Shown here: piece after piece, positions 10,512 to 22,628 of the stretch
Position numbering within the stretch: the stretch's first letter is position 1
Layout: the number at the start of each line of letters is the position of its first letter
Source: Deuterostichococcus epilithicus
Lineage: Eukaryota; Chlorophyta; Trebouxiophyceae; Prasiolales; Stichococcaceae
Length of the DNA stretch: 64,000 nucleotides
Direction: 5' to 3'
Assembly: GCA_033439295.1 (NCBI GenBank)
Contig: JAVTLE010000007.1
Location: forward strand, 930,001-994,000
Position numbers and translations under genes: made by a program
The notes under the pieces: model-generated
What the model was told of the DNA's origin: nothing
Seen by the model: only the letters and a program-made list of their open reading frames with translations
The model's database searches: none

Positions 10512-12570
10512 TCAGGAAAACAGCCCTCTGGTCTGGCGTCGTCGCCGGCCGTACCACCACCCCGCGGCGGCGACTGCGCCAACGGCCACGACAGCCACCG
10601 CCAGCTGCAGAACGAAGGTAGCATGTCAAGGCTGCAGGTGAGCTCGCATCAGGCCATGGCCCAAAGCATCGCGCCATGGCCCAACCATCAAGTAATGCAC
10701 TGACTGCCCAGAGTTCAGCGCCTCGTTGACACAAGGCATGCACACACTCGACCAACATCCACACGCTCATGCCGCCGCACCTGTGCTGATGTCATTGTGT
10801 CTTGAATGGAGGGCGCCTGCGCGCGAGGCAGCGTCAGCCCCAGCTCCGACGCCCGCTGCCACGCCGCTGCATAGTCCTACATGGGGCGGCACCGGCGCTC
10901 GTCAGTGACTGGAACGTCACCAACCATGGCCTATGCTGCATGTGTCCGCGACTGGTTTCGCAATAGCTGCAAACAGCCTCTGCCGCCACGCTGCTGGGCC
11001 CCGCCGCTGGCCACGGCGTGGGAAGTCACCATACATGTACGAGTCAGCTTTCGCAAGGTGGCCTCAAGAGACCAGAAGCAACAACAGAAGGCAGACGGCA
11101 TTTGCAGAAGGCTGGGCAGTGTGCACCTCCGTGTACAAGTCAGCATTGTCGGCCCACTTCTGCGCCTGATGCCGCAGGGCGGGCTCTTGAAGCAGGCCCG
11201 CCTCCGCGCCGGACGGCGACGACTCCAGCAGGTGCCTGTGCCGGGTGTGATGTCGGCATGTCTGAGCTCCTGGACACCGTCGGCCTGTGAGGGTGCCGGT
11301 GCACCAAGTGCCACCGTCGCAAGGCACTCTGCATTGGTCGCCTGCCTGAAGAGCATCCCCGGCAGGGCGCCCGAGGGAATGTCATCGTTGCCTCGGGCGC
11401 CCTCATCCAGCCAATTGTCATCGTCTCGGGCGCCCTCATCCAGCCCATCGTCCAGCCTTCATCCACCATCAGGCAGGGCTGGCCCAACATTGGCAGCACA
11501 CTGCGTGTTATGGGCCATTACCAAGAACACTTCCATTGACGCCTGCGGAACACGGCAGGTCCCGGCTGTAATCGTCGAGCTGCGGAGCCTACCGCCCACC
11601 TGTAGAAGGCGTTGCCAAAGCGCGGCGGCGCGGCGGCATTGCCGGCCTCTGCGACCGTCGGGTCTGCCCAGCTGCGCGCAAAAGGGTGGAACCCCAGCAG
11701 CGCCAGAGCGTCCCTATCGGCCAGCCCCGTGCGCCTGAAGCTGCGCCACAGCTGCTGCGCATCCTCCTGGTCTGCAGAGTGCACGCAGAGCCGCTCCGTC
11801 ACATATTCACGACACGACCGCAGCGGCGAACATGCTCCCAAGTCGCCCTGTAAACCATGGGGAAATGAGTGCTTCCTCGCTTGATCAATGGTGCTGACTA
11901 AGAGCTGAGCTTCCCTGCCCACACTCCGGCAGATGCAGGGCTGTGTGTCCCTCAGCGTGGAAGGTGTCTCACTCTTGTCGAATGCAGGCAGGCGGCCTTC
12001 TGGCGGGTGGATGCGTGAGTCCCGCCGGCCGGCAGTGAATGGCACGGCTGGACCGCCAAGCGCCTCCAGGCTCAGTGCACCGGCCAGCTGCAGGATGTCT
12101 GCACCACAACAAATGCTGTGCTTGGCATCCGAGGTGCCAACGTCACAGAAACCATCTGCTGCTGAGGCACAGTGCAAGATGTGTATCGTTTGGCCGCAGT
12201 GCACTGCATACAAGACGCACAATAGGCATGTCTAAAGGTCACATTTGGTCCGCACATCGGTCAAACGAGAGTTGAAGACTCAGCGGACGCAACCTGCAAA
12301 GCTGAAGCCCGGCACCCGCTGCTTCACGAGCCCCAGGTCATCCACCGCCGCCTGCAGTCCCTCGTTGCCGCGGTGCTGCAGCTCGGCGGACGTCCTGATG
12401 GAGCCGTTGGCGCCGCCAGTGCGCGTGGCGGCGTCCCAAGTCAGGGCGTCATGCAGCGCCAGCCGCAAGAACGCGGGGGCGCGGCCGTGCGACTCGATAT
12501 GCCTACTTATCAGTGTCCTGGCCTCCTTCTGGACGGCCCTGCTGGCCTCTGCAGATTGAACTCCCGCCAT
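10512..12570 (-). CDS. Tail-anchored ascorbate-peroxidase-like class I heme peroxidase
   Basis: Six exons: 12294-12570, 11973-12098, 11600-11771, 11127-11235, 10781-10876, 10512-10604; 290 residues, the usual peroxisomal APX size. The start (MAGVQSAEASR) matches APX N-termini; an upstream ATG at 12654 would add 28 residues. Family marks: APAFLRLALHDALTWD (distal Arg and His), GGANGSIRTSAEL, GGPAVPFTAGRRDS, PPEGRLPAF, and a proximal-His region ALALLGFHPFAR. The last exon encodes one membrane helix (LAVAVVAVGAVAAAGWW) then YGRRRRQTRGLFS, the basic tail typical of peroxisome/ER-targeted APX. Two oddities: the distal Trp of RLAWHD is Leu, and the proximal Trp region (normally near GPWT) is replaced by GNAAAPPRFGN. 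It could be a divergent peroxidase with changed donor use rather than a standard APX. Confidence 0.85.
11380..11448. repeat. Tandem 33-36 bp repeat in APX-like intron 3
   Basis: Two adjacent units (11380-11415 and 11416-11448) begin TGTCATCGT, share CTCGGGCGCCCTCATCCAGC, and differ mainly by a three-base insertion. They lie inside the intron between the 11600 and 11235 exon edges. Confidence 0.85.
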
Positions 12571-12925
12571 GTCCACTTTGTTCACTGGATTCAGAAAAGT
12601 GCTCGAAACGGGATGAACTGAGAGGGAGTTGAAAGCTCTTGTGTGCTGCAGCAATCAGGAGTGATGAGAAGGAAGGAGGTTTTCCGGGAAGAATTTGCTC
12701 CGGAATGCAGAGGAAGGCCTTGCGAGAGTTGCCATCTGCTTCCACCTTGCCATCCCAGTACACATCGATGCGGCGGCAAACCACTTTGATCCAAACCTCA
12801 GCGTGTTGCAGAGTCATTCAGAGAAACCTGGCGGAGGTCGTGAGGCGTGCCGATCGATGCCCTAGATGGCAGAACGAGCCGCACTGGCCACCAAACGTGG
12901 CAGCCGCAACGGTCTACAGCATGAT

Positions 12926-14941
12926 TCATCCTGATGTCAAACTGGCACAGCGTAAACGTCCCCCTGTCTTCAAAAGGATCGGACCAGTGTCGACTGCGGC
13001 CACCGAGCCTCGCTGCAGGCCCAGTCCTGCCATGACGGCCTGCGCCCGCTCGCTGCTGCCTCCCTGCGGCGGCACAATGTTCCGTTTCAGGGGTGCAACG
13101 ATCGGTCCTTGTCCCACACACAGGGGCAGCCGAACAAGCAGGAGTGCAACGGGCTGGACACGGCTCAAGTCCCGGGTCAGCTTGCGCAAGCGGGATACAT
13201 CGCAGATTTAAATGATATTGCAATGGCTGATGTGTGTGGAGATTTGGAACTGTGGCAGGGTGAGGCGCGCACCCACAAAGCCTCGCAGTCAAATTCGATG
13301 CGCACGTCGTGCAGTGGCCCCATGCGCATCAGCAGCGCCGCCACGTGTTCCTCTGCGCCGTGCTCCGCCGGGGGCGCCCGCAGCCTGTCACAGGAGGCAG
13401 AAGATCCATCCGGCAGGGCCTTGCACTAAACAGTGAGCACCCATTTCGACGTTGGAGCCTGCTGAATGACATTATATTCTTCATACCCTGGCAGCGACCT
13501 ATGGAGCAGCCAGAAGAGTACGGACCCTGAAGTTTCAATCGCAACTCAATCTGCAGCATCATGCCAACCATGGAGTCCCTTTCACTGAGAGGTGCTTCGC
13601 CTGTGGATCTGACTACGCCCTGACCGCATCTGCAAGGCCCCAACTTCTTGAAGCAGGCATGTAAGCCTGCTCGCCGCTGAGCCGTGCTACAAAGCGGAAC
13701 CCAAAGCACCGGCGCAACTGCCCACCTGATCGCGTCCTCGCCGGTGCGCTCGGTCAGCACAGTGAATGGGGCGCTGCCGCCGGCCACGCAGATGCGCAGC
13801 AGGTGCAGGCTCCAGTCGTCGTCGCGCGTGCACTCCTGCCGCTGCAGCACGACCTCGCTGGTGAACTCCGCCGCCACCGCTCCGTGGCTGTCCCGGATGT
13901 GTCCTGCAGGGCAGCAGATTGCAGCGTGAAGCTCAAAGCTCCTGCAGCGCGGCCCGCGATGCCCTGCTTGAAGCGCATTTCCGACCGGCGCTGCTGCGGC
14001 CAGATCGCATGCTGTTGTGCATTTCGCTCCGGCCGGGTCATGGCCGCAGTGACGCAGAGCATCGCTGGGTGCTCATCGTGACAGGCGTGGTGTGTACTTT
14101 CGCACATGTACAGTGCAGAGTAGATTCGCCTTTACGCAGACCAGCTTGCCTGTGAGGCCTGCGGCGGCTGACTTCATGACAACGATGTCCGCAAAGCCGC
14201 TGATGCTGATGTCTGGAGTGGTCTGAGGCGCCGCATCACCGCCGAAGCGGTCCAGCTCCGAGTCGTAGCCGTTGCATTCAGCTGTAAAATGGTCTAGACT
14301 CCCCAGAGGCGCAGTATGCTGCTGGGCTGGCTGTCCAGACACACTCTGTTCCGCCTCCGCCTCGGCCGCAGAAGTGTGCGCATCGCTGCTTGTGAAAGTG
14401 CTTGGCTCAGCGAGCGCACTTCCCTGTAAGATTGAAGGCAAATGAGCCTGTCGTGCACCCGACTAGGAGCAAAGCTAGGAGAGCCGGTCAGTCGTCGAGA
14501 TCGTGCACTTCGGTCAATGCGGCGGAAAGCGCAGACACATGCATGCTGCAGGAGAGAAGCCCACCAGCGGCACAAAGACTTCGGAGTAGAGTGCAGGCTC
14601 GTCCCGTGCAATTCGTGACCGCTTCTTGCTCTGCCAAGGAGTCACGGAGAAGTGCTCCTTGCCTATTGTTCGCACTCTGGGCATCGATTGCAAACACTGA
14701 AATCTGCCGGTTTCTATATTCGAGGACGGCGCTCTTCTTGATCTTCACGCTTGCACTCCTTCGGCGATGCAGGTCCAGCCTCTGTATGAAAACGGTGTGT
14801 GGTGGCAAACATGCATACTTGGCCAAAGTCCTGCTGTGCGTGCTGCGGGAAGTAAATAGGCAGCAGGCGAGGACTTGGCTCGGCATCAAATGCAGTCTGC
14901 TCGAGCTGACATCGATCAAGCTTTGCTTTCAAAAGTCCCAA
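12926..14941 (-). CDS. Unrecognised protein-coding gene (exon model partial)
   Basis: Not recognised. Supported exons on the minus strand: 14150-14423 (acidic, ending ISGFADIVVMKSAAAGLTG), 13726-13903 (HIRDSHGAVAAEFTSE ... WSLHLLRICVAGGSAPF ... TERTGEDAIR) and 13277-13384 (EEHVAALLMRMGPLHDVRIE). They join in one frame only if intron 14149-13904 uses a GC donor (CACAG|GCAAGC). A possible first exon starts at 14941 (MGLLKAKLDRCQLEQ) and a second near 14705-14780 (RLDLHRRRSASVKIKKSAV). The C-terminal end is unclear: one frame (GPIVAPLKRNIVPPQGG) runs to a stop at 12926, while another would stop near 13095. No signal peptide or membrane helix is seen. The mix of acidic linker and compact globular segment suggests a soluble eukaryotic protein. 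The existence of a gene is likely; its ends are not settled. Confidence 0.5.
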
Positions 14942-15289
14942 CCTCAGATCAAACCAAAGCAGTTGATAAAAGGCTGCACCAAAATCAAAAGCACATGCCG
15001 GCAGGCGTGTTCCATTGCAGTATAGGGTCGGTCATTCTGCGCGAAACGCTTTGTCTAGAAGCCAAACTGCCTGTGAACGTCTGCTATACAAAGCTTCAGC
15101 CACGGCACTACATATCCACACACAAAAAACGGTTTTTGAGGCGTCCGATCGAGATGACGCCGAATTCCACCTTCCCCTCATCCTGCCTCTCAATGCTGTG
15201 ACGCCGTCATGGGTGATGACACGCCGCGGCCGGCAAGCGACCAGCAGTTCATGGTATGCTTGTTGTCATACACGAAGCCGGCTTGCAGC
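14942..15289. other. Intergenic, no gene seen
   Basis: AT-richer than its surroundings. It lies between the 5' end of the unrecognised gene and the 3' end of the transporter, both on the minus strand. I see no poly(A) TGTAA for the transporter here. Confidence 0.4.
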
Positions 15290-18200
15290 CTACAGGTCGA
15301 CGTTGGCGGCGCGGAAGAACGCCATGCACAGTGGGCGGCTGGCCTTGGCGATGCCGAGGATGCCCAACTGCAGCACCACATGCAAACCAGCATTGAGCCG
15401 GCCGGGTAGCCAGGGCAAACTAAGGCAAGACACCGAGCCAGGCAAGACTCCAGAAATCGAGGCACAAGACGACGTGCAAGTGTGGACACCAGCATGGTGG
15501 AAGACGAGTACAACATCGGCAAACAAGCGCAAGACGCACCGGCAGCTGCCAGAGGCCGTCGCCAACCATAAGGCCAGCGCCTGCGGGAATGCCCAACAGC
15601 GCGGCGTGGACCGGGCTGACCATGCGCCTGTTGCAAAAGGGGCAGAAAACACGTGAAGAAATGTTGCTGAAAGCCTGGCATCATGCTCTGCTGCTTGCCA
15701 ACCTGAACACATGATACAGGTGCAGCTCGCACAAGCACACGAGAGCTGCCGTTTGATTGCAAAACAGTCTGCAGAGGCCACCGCCCATACGGACGTGCAA
15801 AGCAGCAGCCAGGCCGCGGTGACATGAGATGCAGCACACTCACCACAGGCAGGGGGCGACCACGATTTTCAAGCTGTGCAGGGTGCAAGAGACAGCTGCG
15901 TGTGGGAATGTTTTCAAGACGCACCAGATGAGCATGATGGCGCCGCCCATGCAGAAGTCGATGGCGATGGGCGCGCCCACAAAGAAAGGGATGGACACCG
16001 CGGACGGGATAGGCACGAACTTTTTGTACGTGCCGGGAACTATAAAGTCCTTGATAAGGTTGACTGCGATTGCAGCGCCCACCAGACCGGCTGCAGGAAG
16101 CAGCAACAGGGAACCCGTCAAGCCCCTGCTGGCAGGGGTAGTTTGCAGGTGACTCCGCACGGCAGAGTCCTGATCAGAGGGTTTGCGACCCGCGGAGTTC
16201 ACAACACCACCTGACAAACTGCTGACGGGGCCCGCCGGGGAGCTGTGCGCAGGGCGCAGCAGGGCTCGAGGCTGAGTGTAACTGCAACTCTTCACCCAAG
16301 TCGAGACCCGGGCAGATCGCTGAAGTTGATGGCAGAACGACGACCGTGTGGCAGCGAGACCACACGACATCATGGCACTCGCATGACAGGGGGAAAAAGC
16401 ATGGCTGCCACACCTGCGATAGAGAGGCAGTGGTCCGGCAGGTCGTTGAAGCCGTTGGCGGACACGACGGCCATGAGGCGGTACACGGTCGCAAAGGGCA
16501 CCGAGTACTGGGTGCCGGGCACGCCGATCGGGAAGGAGGCGGTGTAGAACTTGTAGATGGCCGGCGCAAAAAGGACACCGACAAAGGAGCCGGCCAGCTG
16601 CGCTACGAACAGCGCCTTGGGCGACGCCAGCGTGTAGTAGCTGCGCAGGGAGGCATTGCAAAGGTGATCAAGACTGGTGCTGGCAGCATGTGACAGGATC
16701 GCATCCGCATTGCTAGCACCACAGGTGCCCCTCAGTTCGAGCCAAGCCCGCAAATCGACCTTGCGTCAATGAAAGAGACGCAGAGTGCTGATTGTGTTTG
16801 ACGCCTGCCGGAGGCTGAAAAGGTAGAGCTGCCACATCATGTGGTGGTGTCTGCTTGTCTGGCGGTGCAGCAAAGCAGCGATGACACGACAGGCCAACAG
16901 CCAGCGCGACCGAATTTGCAGGGAGGCAGCTGACGAAAATCTCGAGAGCTGCGAACGTTGTGTACCACTCCCGCAACATCACCACGGCACCAGCGATGCC
17001 GCGGATGTCGTGAGAATACTTGCGTGGACTGTTGCAGTGCAAGGGCGCGAGCAATACGCAATGGGGGGGCATCATCGGGGGCCTCACCCGGTCCGGAAGT
17101 CCTGCATCAGCACCGCGGCCTGCGACACAGCGGCGACCACGACGCCGCAGATGGCAAGACCCGCAATGACGCCGCCATTGCCGACACCAGCCCACGCCGC
17201 GAAGATGAAAATCGCGAACTGGCCGTACACGCTGTAAGAGAGGAGGATGTGCCGGCGAGTCAGCCACTGAGCTTGACAGGTCACCACCATCCACCATTCG
17301 CCCACTGTGTTGTGGATGCAGCAGCTGTGCAGCAGGCCAGCGAAACGGCACATGCCACACACCAAAGCTCGCATACGTTTGCCCACATGATGGTTGTATG
17401 GCTGATAGTTCAAAGGGACAGGAAACCGCACGAACCTGTAGTTATCCTGATCCGTCAGGCCCGCGGCGTAGGCATTGGCTAGTGCAAAGAACGGCACGAA
17501 CAGGAATGCAACGATGAGGTAGTACCTGCAAGCGCACAGGGGCATGGATCAGAAAGGTCCACCGTTTCTTGTCCGACATGGCGTGTGCTGGCAGGCAGTG
17601 CCCCATCACACGGCATAGCGCATGAAGCAAGGCAGCGCTCACTTCAACTCATGTCGTGCCAGTCATGTGCAGGAGCCCACCACTTGACGGGCGGGTAGAT
17701 GTGGGGGATGGCGATGCAGCCGATGACCATGCAGGTCAAGTAGCCGCCCAGGGAGACGCCCCTGCATGCATTTGTGTCACCTTTGAACACTGGAAACGAT
17801 CGTACAACATGCACATGCCACCTGGTCCGTCACGTCCGGCGTCAGCATGCCAGCGACAACACCAGCAGGGCAACCTCAAGAAGCGCAACACCATGCCATG
17901 ACTGGTGTCTGATGGCGCACCAGTGGATGTCGTCCTTGAGGAAGACGCGCTTGCGCAGGCGGCGCTCCTCCGGCGTCTCGCGCGTCGTCAGGCCCACGTG
18001 CAGCGGGTCGTCGACCACCTGCACAGCACCGAGACAGGTATGACGAGAGAGTGCGAAAAACGACCTGCTGTAAGGACTGCAGCAGGCAGGCACGTCGCAG
18101 CAGGCTGCCAGCCCTCCGGCGCCCGCTGCAGGCGCGCTTGAGTGGAGCTCTTCGGGCTGGGCTGCGCACAGAACTGCGGACTGGCGGCTCTGCTGTCACG

Positions 18201-20905
18201 TGTCGGCCTGAGGAATGCCGGATCTGGCCACTAGGACCCCCAATGAGATGAGCTGCGATGAGATGCAGCAAGCTGAATGCAGCAGTGGAAACTCCCTATT
18301 CTGTGAGTTTGCGTGCCGAGGTCAAATTCACCTTCTCGTCCTCTGCAGGCTCGCCGATGTTGGCGCCGCGCCGCTGCATGAGCCAGTGTGTGTATGAGAT
18401 GACCGCCATCTTGACGATCTGGTAGCCTCCATCTCCCAGAAAGAGAGCGATAGCCCAGAACACCTGCAGTCGGCCACATAGGACATTGCCGAGCGCAGCG
18501 CCTCTGATCCACGACAACACCAGACCCTGCAGGCGCGCCTGAACAAAGGCTAACATCAGAATGATCGCAAAGCAGCGGAATACCTCCTAGCAGAAAGAAA
18601 GCTGCAAGCCAACGAGAAAAGGGCGCACATGGTAGGCAAAGGCGCCCTGGAAGTTGTTAGCAGGGTTGGTCAAGTTTGCGGGGTACCAGTCGCCGGCGCG
18701 GTTGTTGATCAACGGCCAGGCGATGCCCCACGACAGGATGGCGCCCACCATCATGGAGTAGTTCACCTGCGGCGTGTCAAAGGTGAGACATGTCAGAGGT
18801 AGACAGCAGCACCAGAAATCCAATGGTTCAACAACATAATTTTAGCAGCAATGCATCAAGATGTGGAACTCACAGGGTTCCTGTCGACTTATGTTTGCGA
18901 CTTCCTGTCGTCAGGCTGGGACGCCTTCAGAGGTTCGCAGCTGTGGTCTTGGCCAGAGAAAAAGCGCTCACGGAGATAGGGGTGATGAAGCCAGCGCCGA
19001 CATATGCCCAATTGAAGTCGAAGTACCAGCCGGCTGCAAACGCCTTGGCGCCCAGGTTGGGCCTGCGGGCAGTGCATGTGCGGCGGTCAGCACGGTGAGA
19101 GGCTTTCAGTCCTACACCAGCGCGAACCTGCGTGCAGCAAATGAGATTGCCGTGCTCGGAGGGGCCTTGAAGAAACAGCAGCACAGGGGCGGCGGCAGAA
19201 GGGGCTCACATGGCGGTCCACTTGGAGGAGACGAAGCCGGCGGCGGCGTTGACGGAGGGCGTGCACACACCATCGGTGAACCAGGTCCAGAAGCCCCAGG
19301 TGAAGGAGGCGAGGCCGGTCTTGGCCATCATGAGCGCCTGCCGGCGCGCCGTGGCGCCGTCCGTGAAGAAGGAGCGGATCATGGTGCCGACCGCCGTGCC
19401 GGTGGGGTACGGCAGGTTGTAGGTGATGACCAGCGGCTGCGGGCAGAGGGAAGCGCAACAGTCTGAGTGCGCATGAGTCTGATTGCACAAGCCTGAGACA
19501 ATGTGCAGGACGCATGACGACGCCGGGCTCGCTAGGGACCCAGGTGGGGATGGTGTGCAGCGCCGAGAGGCCACACGCAGACTTGCATGCAGGCTGCAAT
19601 GCAGCCTGCGGAGCCGCACCTTGCGGACTGTCAGGTTGACGAACACGCCAATGAACACGATGCACATTCCGTACGCAAAGATGCGCCATGTGAACCTGCA
19701 CGGGCAGAGCAGAGCTGCCGTCAGCAGCTGCACTCGACGACCCAGCCCCAGCGTAGGTTTCATATTAGAGGCTGAAGCATTGACAAAGAGCTGCGGGCCT
19801 AGGTCGATTGCAGCAGCAGGCAGAGGTGGCCTGCGATGCAAAGTATTCGCAAGGCGACAGGTGAACAGCATGCGGACTTGCAGCATAATAACGTTGCGGA
19901 AGACCTCCGACAGCAAGGATGTGTTCATGCCAAACACGCACGGGTTCAGTGTGTCCTGCGGGAAGTTGCCGGGCGTGGACAGGCCGCCGGCATTGAGGTA
20001 GCTCTGGTAGTCCATGGCCTGGAGGTAGGATCCGAAGCCCAGGATCCACAGAGAGGTGACCATGGCCATGGCGAAGGTCTGCACCACCGTGTTCTCCTGC
20101 GCCGTGAAGGGCTGGCGGGACCAGCCCATGCGCAGCAGCCAGGCCGTGACCGGCTTCAGGATGAGGAAGGCAGTGAGGCCCTGCGTTGGGAGCGGGACAG
20201 GGGTCGTGGTCAGCAAAGCGCTGCGTGCGGCATGGCAGGCCCTGGAGAGAGGGTGGGGACTGCATGACAATGCTGACAGGGCGAGACTTGGCATGCTGTA
20301 CAAGCACAGCATCATGGACATCAGCTGACCAGATTGCAAGCAACAGGAATGCACCATCGGCATGTTGAACGTCGGGACGACTCCGAACGGCCCCAGCGCA
20401 AAGCGCATCGTGATGAAGCCATAGGCGACACCCAGAACGATGCCGACGCAGATGCTGCGGAAGGTGATCTGCATAGAAGGCCGTCCAGTCACAGATGTGC
20501 AAGGCAACCGCCTGCAGACACGCGGACATGAGTCTGCACAGCCGCATCATCGTGGCAGTCGCAGGCACAGACTGCACCTCACCTGTGTGTGCCACGGCGG
20601 CAGCGCTGCCACGATTTCATCCTCCGTCAGCCGCATCGGCAGCTCGGCGTCCTGTCGCCAGTAACAGAAACTCGACCATGAGCTGAGAATAGTATTAGCA
20701 TGGCACATGGTACCCGCGATGCAGCAGAGTGTTGTGACTTCGCGTAGCGCCCAGCACAGAGCAGGCAGCACAACGCCTGCACCTTGAAGTCGTCGCTGCC
20801 ATCGTCGGAGCCCATGCTCTTGCGCTCAAAGTCGTCCGCCTTGCTGTCGTCAAAGGACATGGAGGTCTTGACGGACATCGGCGCGACCATGCCGGAGGCC
20901 GCCAT
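15290..20905 (-). CDS. OPT-superfamily transporter, YSL/OPT type
   Basis: Oligopeptide or metal-chelate transporter of a cell membrane. Seventeen exons: 20783-20905, 20583-20651, 20355-20468, 19882-20180, 19620-19695, 19210-19436, 18972-19062, 18629-18766, 18332-18463, 17921-18018, 17681-17761, 17436-17525, 17088-17231, 16414-16640, 15925-16090, 15540-15627, 15290-15367. The lengths sum to an intact 746-residue frame, the normal OPT size. Marks: [70 protein letters not shown], and the late [16 protein letters not shown] and VGDGLWQLP blocks; more than ten hydrophobic segments. The N-terminus is acidic and Ser-rich, as in YSLs. Intron 4 must use a GC donor (ATGCT|GCAAGT). I cannot separate the YSL (metal-nicotianamine) from the peptide-transporting branch. 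The start at 20905 is the first ATG of the exon. Confidence 0.88.
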
Positions 20906-22628
20906 GGTGCCCCGCCGCTCCCGAGGAGCTTTGACGCCGCTGCCGCCTCAAAGCTGGCGCGCCTTGCCGCCACTGCCTGTCCAGCACAAAGGCACCGCCA
21001 CATCAGTGCTGTAGCCTTGATGCAGCCGCCCTTCCCTCTGTATTGATACATGTGATCAAGGGGTGGCTCCACCGCTGCCGCTGAAGGCAGCGCCTATTGT
21101 CACCTCGTCGGACTCCCCACCTGCAAGGCACAGCGCCGCGATCTGACGGACAGCACGCGCGCAGATGGCTCGCCTGTGTCAATGGCGACTCACTGACGTT
21201 ACAGCAACCCACACATAAGCCGACCTAGACCCATGCACCAGGTCGGATACGAGCGGTCCGCCCAGTTGTCTGGGACACTTTGAGCTCTCAATCCTCAGGC
21301 GAGACGGTCCAGACGCTGCTCGAGCCTAGTGGTTCCCAACTATCCGAAGGCCGGGCAAGTGAGGGCGGCGCCTGCACTCGTGCTATCGTGCTCTACCTGT
21401 GAGTGGTTGTATGAGGCGGGCCGGCTACCGCGGAGCTGCTGACAGGCGGCCTCAGCCGGACGCGCTGTGCATGCTGACCAGAGATGGAGCAAGGAAAAGC
21501 CAGGCAATAACAGTGCATGTAAAGGGGTGCCGTGAAACAGCTTCTGCTTGCGCGGAGGATTTTACTGCAGCCCTGACAACTGGCGTGTCGTCGAGATAGC
21601 ACGCACGGCGGCCGCGGAGACGGCCGTGGCAGGCCCAGCAGAGAGCAGGAACATGCGCAGCTGTTGTGTACCGCCAGCAGCTGTGGGGCCGCTCATAGAG
21701 CCACTGCGCCCGTGCTGACGCAATGCCACTGAAGGGCGGCAGCGCAGTGATGTTTTGGCTGGCATGACGGCCGTCAGCCCGGGGCGCACGCTGACAACCC
21801 ATCAGCAACGATAAGTGTGTACTGAAAGCATGTTTGGTAACGCCCACCTCACAGCTCACGGGTCTGTCTTGTCCTTCCTCAGAACTTACTTCTTCCAATC
21901 CATCAGACAAGTAACGCACCAAATGCAGCTGCGCGACTTACAACGCTGTACACATGCCCCATTGCATCCAGAGATGCTCCATAGAGACCGCGTCAACCCC
22001 CCAGGCAGCAAGGAGACGAGGCCGTACCACACAGTAAGAGAGGATGCCCACCTGTGTGCAACTTGCAGCCGCCGCCCTGCCTAGCCTCCGATGAAGTGCC
22101 CGACGGTCTCCCTGATCGGCTCAGATGTCGTGCACGTCAAAAACCGGCAGGACCCCCGGCTGTCCCGCTTCAGTCCCGAGCTACAGTCCTCCTGTCTTCG
22201 TCCTGCCCGATGGAGCCGCCGCGGCTTGCCGCTATCTGGCGGGCGTGTTCGGGGAGGCCTGATGCGATGTCAGCTGCGCCTGGCACGATCGACGAGCCTG
22301 CACAACTTGCAACACTGAGTTTGCTGATTGGTGACCGGGCTGACGCGTCCTGTACATCTTGTGGCATTTACGCAACCGCGCTCATGTACGGCTTAGGGTT
22401 TTGGGTAGTGGGTTTTGGCTGGAAGCAGCTTTTGGCGGGAAGGCAGCCAGCTGCAAGCTGCCTCCACGGCGATGTGCAGGCGAGCGGCATTCGTATCAGA
22501 TCAGTGTAGTTGAGCCTTGAGAGTTCTATTGAAAATTGTTTGTCAAACATCACACAGATGCCATCCGAGCGCTGAACATCCTCCAGCCGGCGTGAATTCT
22601 GAAAGATCCTGAGCTTGCGCCGCGGCCC
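20906..22628. other. 1.7-kb divergent intergenic region
   Basis: Between opposed starts of the transporter and YggS. Only shadow open frames are present; I see no family motif, RNA gene or repeat. A lone TTAGGGTTTTGGG-like string near 22390 is not an array. An unrecognised upstream non-coding exon for either gene could lie here. Confidence 0.4.

Noticed and set aside
13329-13877. 182-codon frame running straight through 13,385-13,725
   Set aside because: The middle lacks family-like composition, and a donor at 13,726 plus an acceptor at 13,384 give a better joint.
22385-22420. TTAGGGTTTTGGG-like telomere-type string
   Set aside because: Single occurrence, not an array, and inside ordinary intergenic DNA.
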